From NCBI GenBank assembly GCA_965279085.1, contig OZ257149.1:4340001-4404000 (forward strand): 64,000 nt of DNA. Direction: 5' to 3'. Below the pieces are notes generated by a model. The model was not told the origin of the DNA and made no database searches. It worked only from the letters and a program-made list of their open reading frames with translations. Below are positions 17,415-25,609 of the stretch, piece by piece. The number at the start of each line of letters is the position of its first letter. Within the stretch, counting starts at the first letter, position 1. Origin of the DNA: UBA7672 sp965279085. Its GTDB lineage: Bacteria; Pseudomonadota; Alphaproteobacteria; Caulobacterales; Hyphomonadaceae. The position numbers and the translations under genes are program-made.

Positions 17415-18395
17415 TTAAGCAGCGCGTCTGGCGTGCTGCAAGCGGCGTTGTTCGAAGGTGCGTTGTTTGATGGCCTCCCGTTTCATGAGGATGGTCTGGC
17501 CGCGGCCTGAGTAGACATCGGCTGGCGTTAGATTGCCGAGGCTCTCGTGGTAGCGTCGGTGATTGTAGTGGCTGACGAAGTCGCCGATCTGCGTTTCGAG
17601 GTCTCCCGGCAGATAGTAGTTCTCCAGAAGGATGCGGTTCTTGAGCGTCTGGTGCCAGCGTTCGATCTTGCCTTGCGTCTGCGGGTGGTTGGGCGCGCCG
17701 CGGACATGGCCGATGCCGTGATCGTCGAGCCATTTGGCGAGATCGCCTGCGATGTAGGACGAGCCGTTGTCGGAGAGAAGCCGCGGCCGATGAGCCCTGG
17801 GTCTCTCGTCAAGTCCGGACGCTTCAAGCGCCATCTCGATTGTCGCGGTCACGTCGTTCGCCCGCATCGTGGTGCAGAGTTTCCAGGCGATGATGTAACG
17901 CGAGAAGTCATCGAGGATGGTGGAGAGATAGAACCAACCCCAGCCAGTAACCTTGAGATAGGTAAAGTCGGTCTGCCAGAGCTGGTTGGGCGCGGTAGTC
18001 TTGTCGTGGAACTCATCGGCGGCCTTCATCACGGCGAACGCCGGGCTGGTGATCAGGCCATGTGCTCGCAGAAGCCTGTAAACACTGGCTTCCGAGACGA
18101 AGTACGCGCGTTCGTCTGTGAAGGTGACGGCGAGCTCGCGCGGACTGAGCTCAGGCTGTTCCAGCGCGAGGTCGATGAGCTGACCACGTACCTCGTCCGG
18201 GATGCGGTTCCACACGCGGCCAGGGCCTGAACGCCGATCCTCAAGTCCGTCTTCGCCGAAGCGCTGGTAGAGGTCGCACCAGCGATAGAAAGTCGGCCGG
18301 GAGACGCCCAGCTTCTCCAGCGTGCGGTTGACCGGCAGGTGCGAGCCCTCGACCAGGCGGATGATCTCGAGCTTTTCGGACGCGGGATACCTCAT
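17415..18395 (-). CDS. IS3-family transposase OrfB (DDE catalytic part)
   Basis: A 326-residue integrase-core transposase. Residues about 1-110 contain a helix-turn-helix of the IS150/IS407 kind (VNRTLEKLGVSRPTFYRWCD). The rve core supplies the DDE triad: D in LWQTDFTYLK, D in RLLSDNGSSYI, and E in QGKIERWHQTL. The C terminus has YNHRRYHESLGNLTPADVY, typical of IS3. ATG 18395 overlaps the OrfA stop in an ATGA junction; in addition a -1 frameshift upstream can join the frames. It looks intact. Confidence 0.92.
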   Translation of the reverse strand: MRYPASEKLEIIRLVEGSHLPVNRTLEKLGVSRPTFYRWCDLYQRFGEDGLEDRRSGPGRVWNRIPDEVRGQLIDLALEQPELSPRELAVTFTDERAYFVSEASVYRLLRAHGLITSPAFAVMKAADEFHDKTTAPNQLWQTDFTYLKVTGWGWFYLSTILDDFSRYIIAWKLCTTMRANDVTATIEMALEASGLDERPRAHRPRLLSDNGSSYIAGDLAKWLDDHGIGHVRGAPNHPQTQGKIERWHQTLKNRILLENYYLPGDLETQIGDFVSHYNHRRYHESLGNLTPADVYSGRGQTILMKREAIKQRTFEQRRLQHARRAA

Positions 18396-18760
18396 TCGGG
18401 GTCGTCCCCATCCGCGATCATGCTTTTTTTGAGCAGACGGTTCTCGAGTGTGAGGTCGGCGACCGCCTCCTTCAGCGCGCTCATCTCGTGGCGCAGGTCC
18501 TTCACTTCGCCAGAGGAGGCCTCACGCGCCGTGTCGCCCGCAAGCCGGCGTTTGCCCGCTTCCAGAAACTCCTTCGACCAGCTGTAGTAGAGGCCCTCGG
18601 CAATCCCCTCCCGCCGGCACAGTTCGGCGATCGACGCCTCGCCGCGCAGTCCGGCAAGGACGATCCGGATCTTCTCCTCTGCAGAGAACTTCCGCCGCGT
18701 CCGCCGGCGGATCTCCTTCACATGTTTCTCGGCCGACTGCGGCCCGGAATTCTGTCTCAT
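18392..18760 (-). CDS. IS3-family transposase OrfA (DNA-binding part)
   Basis: A 122-residue protein with a homeodomain-like helix-turn-helix (RRKFSAEEKIRIVLAGLRGE, then SIAELCRREGIAEGLYYSW) and a C-terminal coiled-coil (LRHEMSALKEAVADLTLENR). These are the usual OrfA features: end binding and dimerisation. The coiled coil runs into the slippery A7G sequence. A possible earlier frame start within the first 20 residues cannot be excluded. Confidence 0.88.
   Translation of the reverse strand: MRQNSGPQSAEKHVKEIRRRTRRKFSAEEKIRIVLAGLRGEASIAELCRREGIAEGLYYSWSKEFLEAGKRRLAGDTAREASSGEVKDLRHEMSALKEAVADLTLENRLLKKSMIADGDDPE
18423..18430 (-). promoter_or_regulatory. Programmed -1 frameshift site in the IS
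   Basis: On the minus strand this reads AAAAAAAG inside the codons for LLKKS near the end of OrfA, 28 bases before the OrfB ATG. A shift of -1 on this run gives a frame (KHDRGWGRPRM) that is open all the way into OrfB, producing an OrfAB fusion. This is the established control for IS3-family transposase. Confidence 0.7.
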
Positions 18761-18839
18761 CTTCGCTACCTTAAGGGCTGCGATGATCCAGAATTCCTCC
18801 GTTCGTGAAAGACCTCAACCTGTCTGACGGTTGCTGACA

Positions 18840-19448
18840 CCGGACAAGCAGGGAGCCGGAGCCGCAGGTCGGATCGTACACGGTCGTGTCGGAGCTGGTC
18901 TTGGCCTGACGAATGCCGATGATCTGCGCCATGATGCGGCTGACTTCCGCCGGGGTGTAGAACTGGCCTTTGCTCTTGCCGCTCTCGGTGGCGAAGTGGC
19001 GCATGAGGTACTCATACGCATCGCCGAGGATGTCATCGCCCTCGGCGCGGTTCTTGGAGAAGTCGAGCGCGGGGTTCTGGAAGATCGCGATGAGGTTCGT
19101 GAGCTTCTCGACCTTCTCCTTGCCGTCGCCCAGTTTCGAAGAGTCATTGAAGTCGGGGAAATCGGCCTGGTTGAGCTGGTCGTTGGCGGCTGCAAGCGGA
19201 GCGATGATCTTCTTGTTGATCTGATCGCCGATGTCGGTCGCGCCCTTGAGCGCGATCATCGCGTTGAAGTCCGCGCCCTTGGGAATCTTGATGGGCGCGA
19301 ACGGCACCCCCGCGAACTTGTCGCTGACGTACTTGATGAACAGCAGCGAGAGAACGAAGTCCTTGTACTGGCTCGCGTCCATGCCGCCGCGAAGCTCATC
19401 GCAGCTAGACCATAGCGAGCTGTACAGTTCGGACTTCTTCAGCGCCAT
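18840..19448 (-). pseudogene. hsdM: Type I restriction-modification methylase HsdM, 5' fragment
   Basis: The first about 203 residues of an HsdM subunit: MALKKSELYSSLWSSCDELR, QYKDFVLSLLFIKYVSDKF, ALDFSKNRAEGDDILGDAYE, then KGQFYTPAEVSRIMAQII and the AdoMet motif DPTCGSGSLL. The match stops right after this motif. The frame then reads about 22 unrelated residues into the IS. The catalytic NPPF/Y motif and target-recognition parts are missing, as are hsdS and hsdR, so the locus cannot methylate or restrict. Full HsdM proteins are about 500 residues or more. The loss of everything 3' of this point agrees with an IS-driven deletion. Confidence 0.85.
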
Positions 19449-19719
19449 GCGGCCTGAGCCCCCCGGTTGTCGTGATTCCAGCGGCAGTAGTGCCAGCCGA
19501 GCCGGGCAACCTCAAGGAATGTGTTGTCCCAAGGCAGCTTCAAGCGAGATAGGCGACTCCGCCTGGCTTCGTGCGTCTGGGCGCCGGCGCCTTACTCACG
19601 CGCAAGGCAGAGGGTCATTTGCTCCTGTCGCGCTTTACAAGGGGTAGTGGCCCATAGTTTCGTCGCTTCTAGGCCGTATTGGCGCGAGTGGTCTCAGCGC
19701 TGATGTTTGGGGGGAACCA

Positions 19720-21360
19720 GTGTTTTCTCAGTTGATCAGCGTGAGGCGGCTCTTCAGCCACAGCTCATTCAAGCCGGCGAAGGTTCAAAGGCAATACGTC
19801 TGGGATGTGCAAGAGTGCGAGCGGTTTCATAACGATCTGGAAGAAGCTTTTGGAGCGTCCAAATCCGAGGACTATTATCTGGGGCCAATGATAATGGCCG
19901 ACGCGCTGGATGACGATGCCGTGTGGGTTTACGACGGCCAACAGCGCCTTACGACCCTCACCATATATCTGTCAGCCCTTAGCCAGGTTTGTGATGGAGC
20001 AGAACAGTCGCGGACCGCTGCGCTATCGCAGGTGCTTAAAAAAGACGAAGTCCGCCCGCGGATTGATCTCCGCACGCGGGGAGGCGCGTTGACGAGGGTG
20101 GTCCGGGGTGTGCGTCAGTTTCGATCCGATCCGCGCAACATGCCTGTGGACTGGCGGATCTACAGTATCGAGAAGATGTTCCTGGAACGCCTTAAGCGTA
20201 TGCCCGCCGTCAACGAGTTTGCTCGCTGGGTTCAATCGCACATCCTCTTGAATGTGCTTTGGGCCAGGGATGAGTCGGGTCTGGTCCTTTTTGATCGCGC
20301 CAACAACCGAGGCGTGCACCTGGCATGGTACGAGCTGGCAAAGAGCGTCATCTCTGAGGCGGCCGGAGAGGACTTCAAAGTGCGCGGCCAGAAGACGTTC
20401 GACGAGCTCTGGTACGAAACAGAGCGAGGTGCGAAGCATGAGTTCCCAGACCTGATCGCTGCGACCGCGTTCATTCGATACGGAGAAATTGATCCATCGC
20501 TTGCTCTGACGGGGTTCGAAGATGAGTTCGACGCGCGTGAAGACGACGACACACGCTTCGCGGCCATCCGAGACTTATCGGAAAAGCTCGAGGCCCATGC
20601 ACTCACCAGCGCGCGGTTGCAGACACTTCGGGATACGCGAGCGGGTGTTGAGCGTCGATCGGATCTGATCCGCCTGCAGCTGCTATTCCTGGGTTATCCC
20701 CACTGGAAGAGCTTGTTGATGTGCGCAGAAGAGCGCGTCATGCAGGGTCCGGAGGAAATCAAATTTCTTGAGCGGCTCAGGAGAGTGTCCTACGTGGCGC
20801 ACCTGTTGGGCTGGCCCCTTTGGCCCAAGCGGTTGGACGACATGTTCCGGCGAGCGTTGGGCGAGTTCCAGGCGGGCTGGGATCAGGGGACCGGAATCGG
20901 CGCGGATCTATTGGTGTTCACCTCTGAACAACGCTCTCAAGCAAGAGGCGCGCTGGTCGGTTCAATCACTGACGATGCCTTTTATCGCCCGCTGATCAAA
21001 CTGTGGGAGTCTGAACAGGCATACAAGTGCGGCGCGCTCGACAGCTCCGCAGTCTTTCTTGCCCAGGTTGAGCATATTCTCCCGCGTGCGCCTCGGGGTG
21101 AGTGGTGTCGTGCCTTCGCTGACGAGGAAGAGCGCGCCGACTTGAAAAACAAGCTCGGCAACCTTTGCCTTCTGCATCGGGATGACAACCAGCGCGCAGG
21201 CCATCTGGAGTGGCGGGTGAAGCGAGACATCTACAAGGCTGTTCCGCCTGCATATGTTGGTGCTCATGAAGTCGCCACGGAAGGCAACTGGAGTCCAAGC
21301 CTCGTCAAGGCGCGGACTCGCCGGATAGCTGATGGGCTTTCCAGCTTGTTGGCCATATGA
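19720..21360 (+). CDS. DUF262-DUF1524 nuclease (GmrSD-like)
   Basis: A 546-residue single-chain protein of the GmrSD/type IV restriction type. The N-terminal DUF262 domain shows KVQRQYVWDVQECERFHNDL (the QR-Y-W motif) and VWVYDGQQRLTTLTIYLSAL (DGQQR motif of the ParB-like NTPase fold). The C-terminal DUF1524 HNH-type nuclease shows EHILPR with the catalytic His, then LKNKLGNLCLLHRDDNQRAG with the Asn residues. GTG 19720 is preceded by GGGGGGAA. GmrSD proteins cut DNA with modified bases using NTP; that activity is established for the family and inferred here. It lies between the broken type I system and tRNA-His, a typical place for a defence gene. The interval 19449-19719 shows no gene. Confidence 0.85.
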   Translation: MFSQLISVRRLFSHSSFKPAKVQRQYVWDVQECERFHNDLEEAFGASKSEDYYLGPMIMADALDDDAVWVYDGQQRLTTLTIYLSALSQVCDGAEQSRTAALSQVLKKDEVRPRIDLRTRGGALTRVVRGVRQFRSDPRNMPVDWRIYSIEKMFLERLKRMPAVNEFARWVQSHILLNVLWARDESGLVLFDRANNRGVHLAWYELAKSVISEAAGEDFKVRGQKTFDELWYETERGAKHEFPDLIAATAFIRYGEIDPSLALTGFEDEFDAREDDDTRFAAIRDLSEKLEAHALTSARLQTLRDTRAGVERRSDLIRLQLLFLGYPHWKSLLMCAEERVMQGPEEIKFLERLRRVSYVAHLLGWPLWPKRLDDMFRRALGEFQAGWDQGTGIGADLLVFTSEQRSQARGALVGSITDDAFYRPLIKLWESEQAYKCGALDSSAVFLAQVEHILPRAPRGEWCRAFADEEERADLKNKLGNLCLLHRDDNQRAGHLEWRVKRDIYKAVPPAYVGAHEVATEGNWSPSLVKARTRRIADGLSSLLAI

Positions 21361-21673
21361 TGCTCTGAGTGATTTGGTTTGCCGGATCGATCCGTCGCTA
21401 GGCAGGGTCGGCGAGTCCGACGTCAAGCGAACTACGTTCCGATAATTCTGGGCACGTCACGCGAGAACGCTGAACGTCTATCGGCGCACGCGAATGCCTC
21501 TTGAGACATCATTGTTTCAAGTCGCCGCATACCGACCTGCACGGCAGTTCGCGCCGACACAGTCATGGCGACACTTCACGATGTCGGGAGGCGGCGTGTT
21601 ACCCAAAACGATACCCAGTTCGCTTCTCTCAAGACCGAAGCGGCGAGATTAGTGGGTAAGTATTTGATTTCGC
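21361..21673. other. Gene-free interval beside tRNA-His
   Basis: No convincing gene in either strand. At 21598-21616 there is GTTACCCAAAACGATACCC, whose complement resembles the motif at 16458-16476 (15 of 19 positions). The interval may hold the decayed end of an integrated element, but no integrase and no copy of the tRNA 3' end were found. Confidence 0.35.
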
Positions 21674-21750
21674 TGGTACCAGCTCCCGGGCTCGAACCGG
21701 GGACCTCTAGATCCACAATCTAGCGCTCTAACCAACTGAGCTAAGCCGGC
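21674..21750 (-). tRNA. tRNA-His (GTG anticodon), no G-1
   Basis: The minus strand folds as a complete cloverleaf: acceptor GCCGGCT paired with AGCTGGT (two G-T pairs), D arm GCTC/GAGC, anticodon stem CTAGA/TCTAG with loop TTGTGGA (anticodon GTG), T stem CCCGG/CCGGG with loop TTCGAGC, then A73 and an encoded CCA. The base before G1 is T, so G-1 is not encoded, and the discriminator is A and not C. This is the derived alphaproteobacterial type of tRNA-His. Confidence 0.95.
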
Positions 21751-21884
21751 ATCCGGAGCAGCGCCCCGGGGGGCGCGCGCGAAGGCCGTGGTCATAACGC
21801 CAAGCGGGAAGCCGGGCAAGACGCGGAATCCCGTTGAAATCGGCGGTTTTGCCTCGAAAGCACGGCGCCGGAACACGAGCGGCG

Positions 21885-24431
21885 TCAGTCCTTGCCGAAC
21901 AGGCGGTTGAACGCCTTGTCGGCTTCGGCCTTCAGGCGGTCCTCTGCGCTCTTCGGCGGCTCGGCTGCGGCAGGCGAGGGCTGGGCGGCCGGGGCTGGTT
22001 CGCCCTCGGCCGTCTGCGCTGGCGCCGGGGCCGGAGCGGCAGGGGCCGGTTGCGCAGGCGTCGTCGACTTGCCGAGGCCGAGCTGGTCGCGGAGGCTGTC
22101 GCCCAGATCCTTGAGCTCATCCTGGATCTCGGCGCTGGCCTTCGACTGCAGGCCGGCGACGGCCTTGTCCTTCAGGAAGTCCCAGTCGAGCGACAGCCCG
22201 ACGCCGCCCCATCCGCCGGAAAGCTTGAGCGGCAGGCCGTATCCGTTGAGCCCGGCCTTCTTGTCCTTGAACTCGGGGAAGAGGCTGAGTGTCAACTGTT
22301 GCTTGCCTATGTCGAGCGCGCCGCCGCCGGAGACAGTGAAGGCGTCGGCGTCCATCTTCATGCCGGTCAGCATGGCGACGCCGTCCTTCATGGCGAACCC
22401 GGCCTTGAGATCGTTGAACGTCGTCTGCGCATTCTTGGCAAAGGCGCTGCCCGAAATGGACTTGCTGGTGAGGGCGTTCTGGGCGGCCTTGCCAAGCTCG
22501 GTGAGGTTGACGCCCTTCAGCACGCCTTCGTCGAACAGGAAGTCGCCCTTGCCGACCAGCGAGCTCATCATGGTCTGCAGGTTCGCGCCCGAGCCGGCGA
22601 TGTCGATCACGAGATCGCCCCTTCCCTCGACCATGTCGAAGCCAGCCGCGGCATTCAGCAGAGGCTTCAGGGCGAGGCCATCGATGTTGGCCTTGAGGGC
22701 GACGGCGGGTTTTGCCCCGCTGCCATCGGCCACGAAGCTCGCGCCGCCTGCGCCGCCGAACAGCGAGGTCTGCTTGAGGTCAGCCGTGAGTTTTCCGCTC
22801 GCGAGGGCAACAACAATGTTGGTGGGGCCGAAGTCGAACTTGTCGTACTTGATGCCGCTGGTCTTCAGCAGCAGGTCCGCATCCACCATGCGCAAGGGCG
22901 CGAGGTCGATCGGCGTGGCGCCCCAGCCTTGCGTGGCCACCTTGGGCTGAGCCGCCGGCGCGCCGGAGGCGGCGGCGTAGGGCGTGACGTTGACGTCGCC
23001 CATCGTCAGTGCGCCGGTCAGGCGCGGCTTGCCGTTGGCACCCGCGAATAGAAGCGCTGCCTCGCCGGTGCCCTTGATATTGTCGAACTGCAGCGTGGCG
23101 TTCTTCAGCAGCACATCCTTCGCGCTGCCCGATGTGCGGCCCGAGAGCGAGAAGCTCTTGTAGACGTCCCCCGGCGGCAGCGTGGCGCCTGCGGCGGATG
23201 CCAGCTTGCGCAGGTCCGGCGCGGACATGGTGAGGTTGCCCGCGAAGGTCAGTTCCTTCTGAAGCTTGGCGTCGCCTGTGAACAGCAGGTCGAGCAGGCC
23301 GCTCTTGTGCGTGAAGTTCACATTGCTGAAGGTCAGGTCGTCCAGTGTGCCGGCAATCTTCGTCGTCGCTGTGGCCTTGCCGAGAGCCGACGCGGCGGGC
23401 GCGTCGATGTTCATGGCGTTGGCGAGTTCAGCCAACTTCGGCGCTTCGGCCGATGCTTCCAGCGCAAGTACGATCGCCTGCGCGATCCGCGCTTCGCCTT
23501 TGAGGTCGGCGTTGAGCAGCGGGCCTTCGTGCCGCGCGCCGGCGATCTTTAGCGTGATGTCGTCGAATGTGCCGAACGCTTGGCCGCTAAGCGACAGCTT
23601 GTTGAGAACGCCGCGCGCCGGAAGGTCTTTCACCTTGAAGGCGTCGGCCAGTTGGACGGCGGACGGGATTTCGCCGTCGAACTTGAAGTCGAAAGTCGGC
23701 TTGGTGCCCAGCGCCAGCGTGCCGTCGAGCTTTGTTTTCACCAGGTCGGTGTCGATGTTGATCGATATCGGCGAGGTCACGCCATCAAGCATCACCTTGG
23801 GGTTCTCGACACGTGTGTCCAGCTTGAATGCCAGATCGTTGGCGAAGCCCGACGCATTGAACGAGAGAGGCTTGTCCAGCGCCTGCATGTCCGCGGAGAG
23901 GTTGAAGTCGCGGAGGCGGTGGGCGGTCGCGGTCTTGCGGTCTTCGTAGGAGACGACCCCTTTCTCGATGCGCACGTCGCGCAGGGCGGCGCTCATCGAT
24001 CCGCCTTGCGGCGGCGGCTGGGTTGGCTCTTGTGGGGCGCTGCCGAAATCGAAGGTCCAGTTGTTGCGGCCGTCTTCCAGGCTCACCAGGGAGATAGTCG
24101 GCTCGACGAGGACAAACTCCTCGATCTCGACGCTCTGAAAGAGCAGTGGCCAGAGGGCGACAGCCGCCCGGAGCTCCTTCATCGAGGCGAAGGGCTGGTT
24201 GCCGAAGCCCTCCGGGTTGGCGATGGTCGAGGCGCCGGCCTTGGCCTCGATGCGCGGGAAGATGCCGACGCTGATATTTCCGGTAACCTTGACCTGCCGG
24301 CCGAGAACCTTGGACGCCTCTTCCTCGATCTTGGCCCGATACACCTCTTGCGGGATCAGATTTGGAACGATGAGGAGCGCGCCGAGCAGGAGCACCAGCA
24401 CGCCACCGACGATTATTGCGATCCGCCGCAT
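21885..24431 (-). CDS. AsmA-family protein
   Basis: An 848-residue envelope protein. It starts with an N-terminal membrane anchor (RRIAIIVGGVLVLLLGALLI) followed by the AsmA start VPNLIPQEVYRAKIEEEASK, LGRQVKVTGNISVGIFPRIE and FASMKELRAAVALWPLLF. The middle repeats beta-rich AsmA-like segments. The AsmA C-terminal domain is seen around MVEGRGDLVIDIAGSGANLQ and LTSKSISGSAFAKNAQTTFN. The last about 70 residues are Ala/Pro-rich with a terminal amphipathic helix. AsmA-like proteins bridge the inner and outer membranes and help lipid transport; this is known for relatives, not shown here. It is a single gene, upstream neighbour cysD is divergent. The 212 bases between them probably carry both promoters. 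Confidence 0.88.
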   Translation of the reverse strand: MRRIAIIVGGVLVLLLGALLIVPNLIPQEVYRAKIEEEASKVLGRQVKVTGNISVGIFPRIEAKAGASTIANPEGFGNQPFASMKELRAAVALWPLLFQSVEIEEFVLVEPTISLVSLEDGRNNWTFDFGSAPQEPTQPPPQGGSMSAALRDVRIEKGVVSYEDRKTATAHRLRDFNLSADMQALDKPLSFNASGFANDLAFKLDTRVENPKVMLDGVTSPISINIDTDLVKTKLDGTLALGTKPTFDFKFDGEIPSAVQLADAFKVKDLPARGVLNKLSLSGQAFGTFDDITLKIAGARHEGPLLNADLKGEARIAQAIVLALEASAEAPKLAELANAMNIDAPAASALGKATATTKIAGTLDDLTFSNVNFTHKSGLLDLLFTGDAKLQKELTFAGNLTMSAPDLRKLASAAGATLPPGDVYKSFSLSGRTSGSAKDVLLKNATLQFDNIKGTGEAALLFAGANGKPRLTGALTMGDVNVTPYAAASGAPAAQPKVATQGWGATPIDLAPLRMVDADLLLKTSGIKYDKFDFGPTNIVVALASGKLTADLKQTSLFGGAGGASFVADGSGAKPAVALKANIDGLALKPLLNAAAGFDMVEGRGDLVIDIAGSGANLQTMMSSLVGKGDFLFDEGVLKGVNLTELGKAAQNALTSKSISGSAFAKNAQTTFNDLKAGFAMKDGVAMLTGMKMDADAFTVSGGGALDIGKQQLTLSLFPEFKDKKAGLNGYGLPLKLSGGWGGVGLSLDWDFLKDKAVAGLQSKASAEIQDELKDLGDSLRDQLGLGKSTTPAQPAPAAPAPAPAQTAEGEPAPAAQPSPAAAEPPKSAEDRLKAEADKAFNRLFGKD

Positions 24432-24643
24432 CGATTCCTCTTTGCTTTCCGTCAGTTAAACACAAACCGTCGATGTGGCGCTACCAAGGCTGGCAATCGG
24501 AGGACCTGACGAAAAACCCACGGGATTTCATCGTTAAGGTGGCGTAGGACCTGAGTTGAGGCCTGCGCGCTTTACCCAACGAGGTCCCCACCCTAAGTCG
24601 GGCCCTCCACAATGGGCGCGGACGGCCCCAGAGGACGGTAGAC

Positions 24644-25609
24644 TTGAGCCTGGAACAGGACCTTTCGGCCTATGCGGCGCGCTTCAAGACGCGCCCGCCG
24701 CGTAAGAAGCCGCTGTCGGCGCACCTGCAGCGGCTTGAAGCCGAGAGCATCTTCATCATGCGCGAGGTCGCGGCCGGGTTCGAAAACCCGGTGATGCTGT
24801 ACTCGATCGGCAAGGATTCGTCGGTGATGCTTCACCTGGCGATGAAGGCGTTCTGGCCCTCGCGACCGCCTTTCCCGTTCATGCACGTGGATACGACCTG
24901 GAAGTTCCGGGAGATGGTCCAGTTCCGTGATCTCATCACCGAGAAGCTCGGCCTCGACCTGATCGTGCACATCAATGAGGACGGCCTCCGGCGCGGCATC
25001 AACCCGTACGCATCGGGCTCCAACCTCCACACGCTGGTGATGAAAACCGAGGGTCTTCGCCAGGCGATGGACAAGTACAAGTTCGACGCGGCTTTCGGCG
25101 GCGCGCGGCGCGACGAAGAGAAGAGCAGGGCGAAGGAACGCATCTTCTCGTTCAGGACCGAAAACCACGGCTGGGATCCCAAGAACCAGCGGCCCGAACT
25201 CTGGAGCCTCTACAACACGCGCAAGGCGCCGGGTGAATCGATCCGCGTATTCCCGATCTCGAATTGGACCGAGCTGGATATCTGGGCCTACATCGCCGAG
25301 GAAGAAATTCCGATCGTGCCGCTCTATTTCGGCAAGAAGCGCCCGACCGTCATCCGTAACGGTCAGATCTTCATGGTCGACGACAATCGTACGCCGATGG
25401 AGGCGGGCGAGACGCCGGTCGAGCGCATGATCCGTTTCCGTACGCTCGGCTGCTATCCGCTTACAGCCGCCATCGAAAGCGACGCCGCGAGCCTCGACGA
25501 GATCGTCGGCGAGATGCTGACCGCGCGTACATCCGAGCGTTCGGGCCGTCTCATCGACCACGATGAAAGCGGCTCGATGGAGAAGAAAAAGCGCGAGGGC
25601 TATTTCTGA
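24644..25609 (+). CDS. cysD: Sulfate adenylyltransferase subunit 2
   Basis: A 321-residue protein that makes APS from sulfate and ATP together with CysN. The PP-loop is MLYSIGKDSSVMLHLAMKAF. Further family lines are FPFMHVDTTWKFREM, AFGGARRDEEKSRAKER, and NWTELDIWAYIAEEEIPIVP, and the end is MEKKKREGYF, the standard CysD C terminus. The start is TTG 24644 after an AGAGGA site; an ATG at codon 39 would cut into the conserved N-terminal helix. The stop overlaps the ATG of cysNC (TGATG), so the two are translationally coupled. I looked upstream for a SAM riboswitch and found none. Confidence 0.95.
   Translation: MSLEQDLSAYAARFKTRPPRKKPLSAHLQRLEAESIFIMREVAAGFENPVMLYSIGKDSSVMLHLAMKAFWPSRPPFPFMHVDTTWKFREMVQFRDLITEKLGLDLIVHINEDGLRRGINPYASGSNLHTLVMKTEGLRQAMDKYKFDAAFGGARRDEEKSRAKERIFSFRTENHGWDPKNQRPELWSLYNTRKAPGESIRVFPISNWTELDIWAYIAEEEIPIVPLYFGKKRPTVIRNGQIFMVDDNRTPMEAGETPVERMIRFRTLGCYPLTAAIESDAASLDEIVGEMLTARTSERSGRLIDHDESGSMEKKKREGYF

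Larger units (their letters stand above)
17382..18803 (-). mobile_element. IS3-family insertion sequence
   Basis: A 1422-base element with two overlapping transposase frames. Both ends carry AACGGAGGA followed by TTCTG; the left end reads AACGGAGGATTCTG and the right end, on the other strand, AACGGAGGAATTCTGG. I find no target-site duplication: the left flank is TTCCT and the right flank CGTGA. The left flank is inside one broken gene and the right flank is about 40 bases from a broken hsdM. This fits an IS-mediated deletion and not a simple insertion. Confidence 0.85.

Noticed and set aside
18771..19448. Active type I restriction-modification system
   Set aside because: Only the N-terminal part of hsdM is left; the catalytic motif, hsdS and hsdR are absent.
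21834..23051. Plus-strand open frame of about 405 codons opposite the AsmA-like gene
   Set aside because: Gly/Arg/Val repeats without a fold; explained by the reverse of the AsmA C-terminal half.
24432..24643. SAM-type riboswitch or cys leader before cysD
   Set aside because: I could not fit the conserved bases of SAM-II or SAM-I; a plain promoter region is enough.
24593..25561. Minus-strand open frame opposite cysD
   Set aside because: cysD has clear PP-loop motifs in the other strand; the shadow has Arg/Asp/Val-rich sequence with no family.
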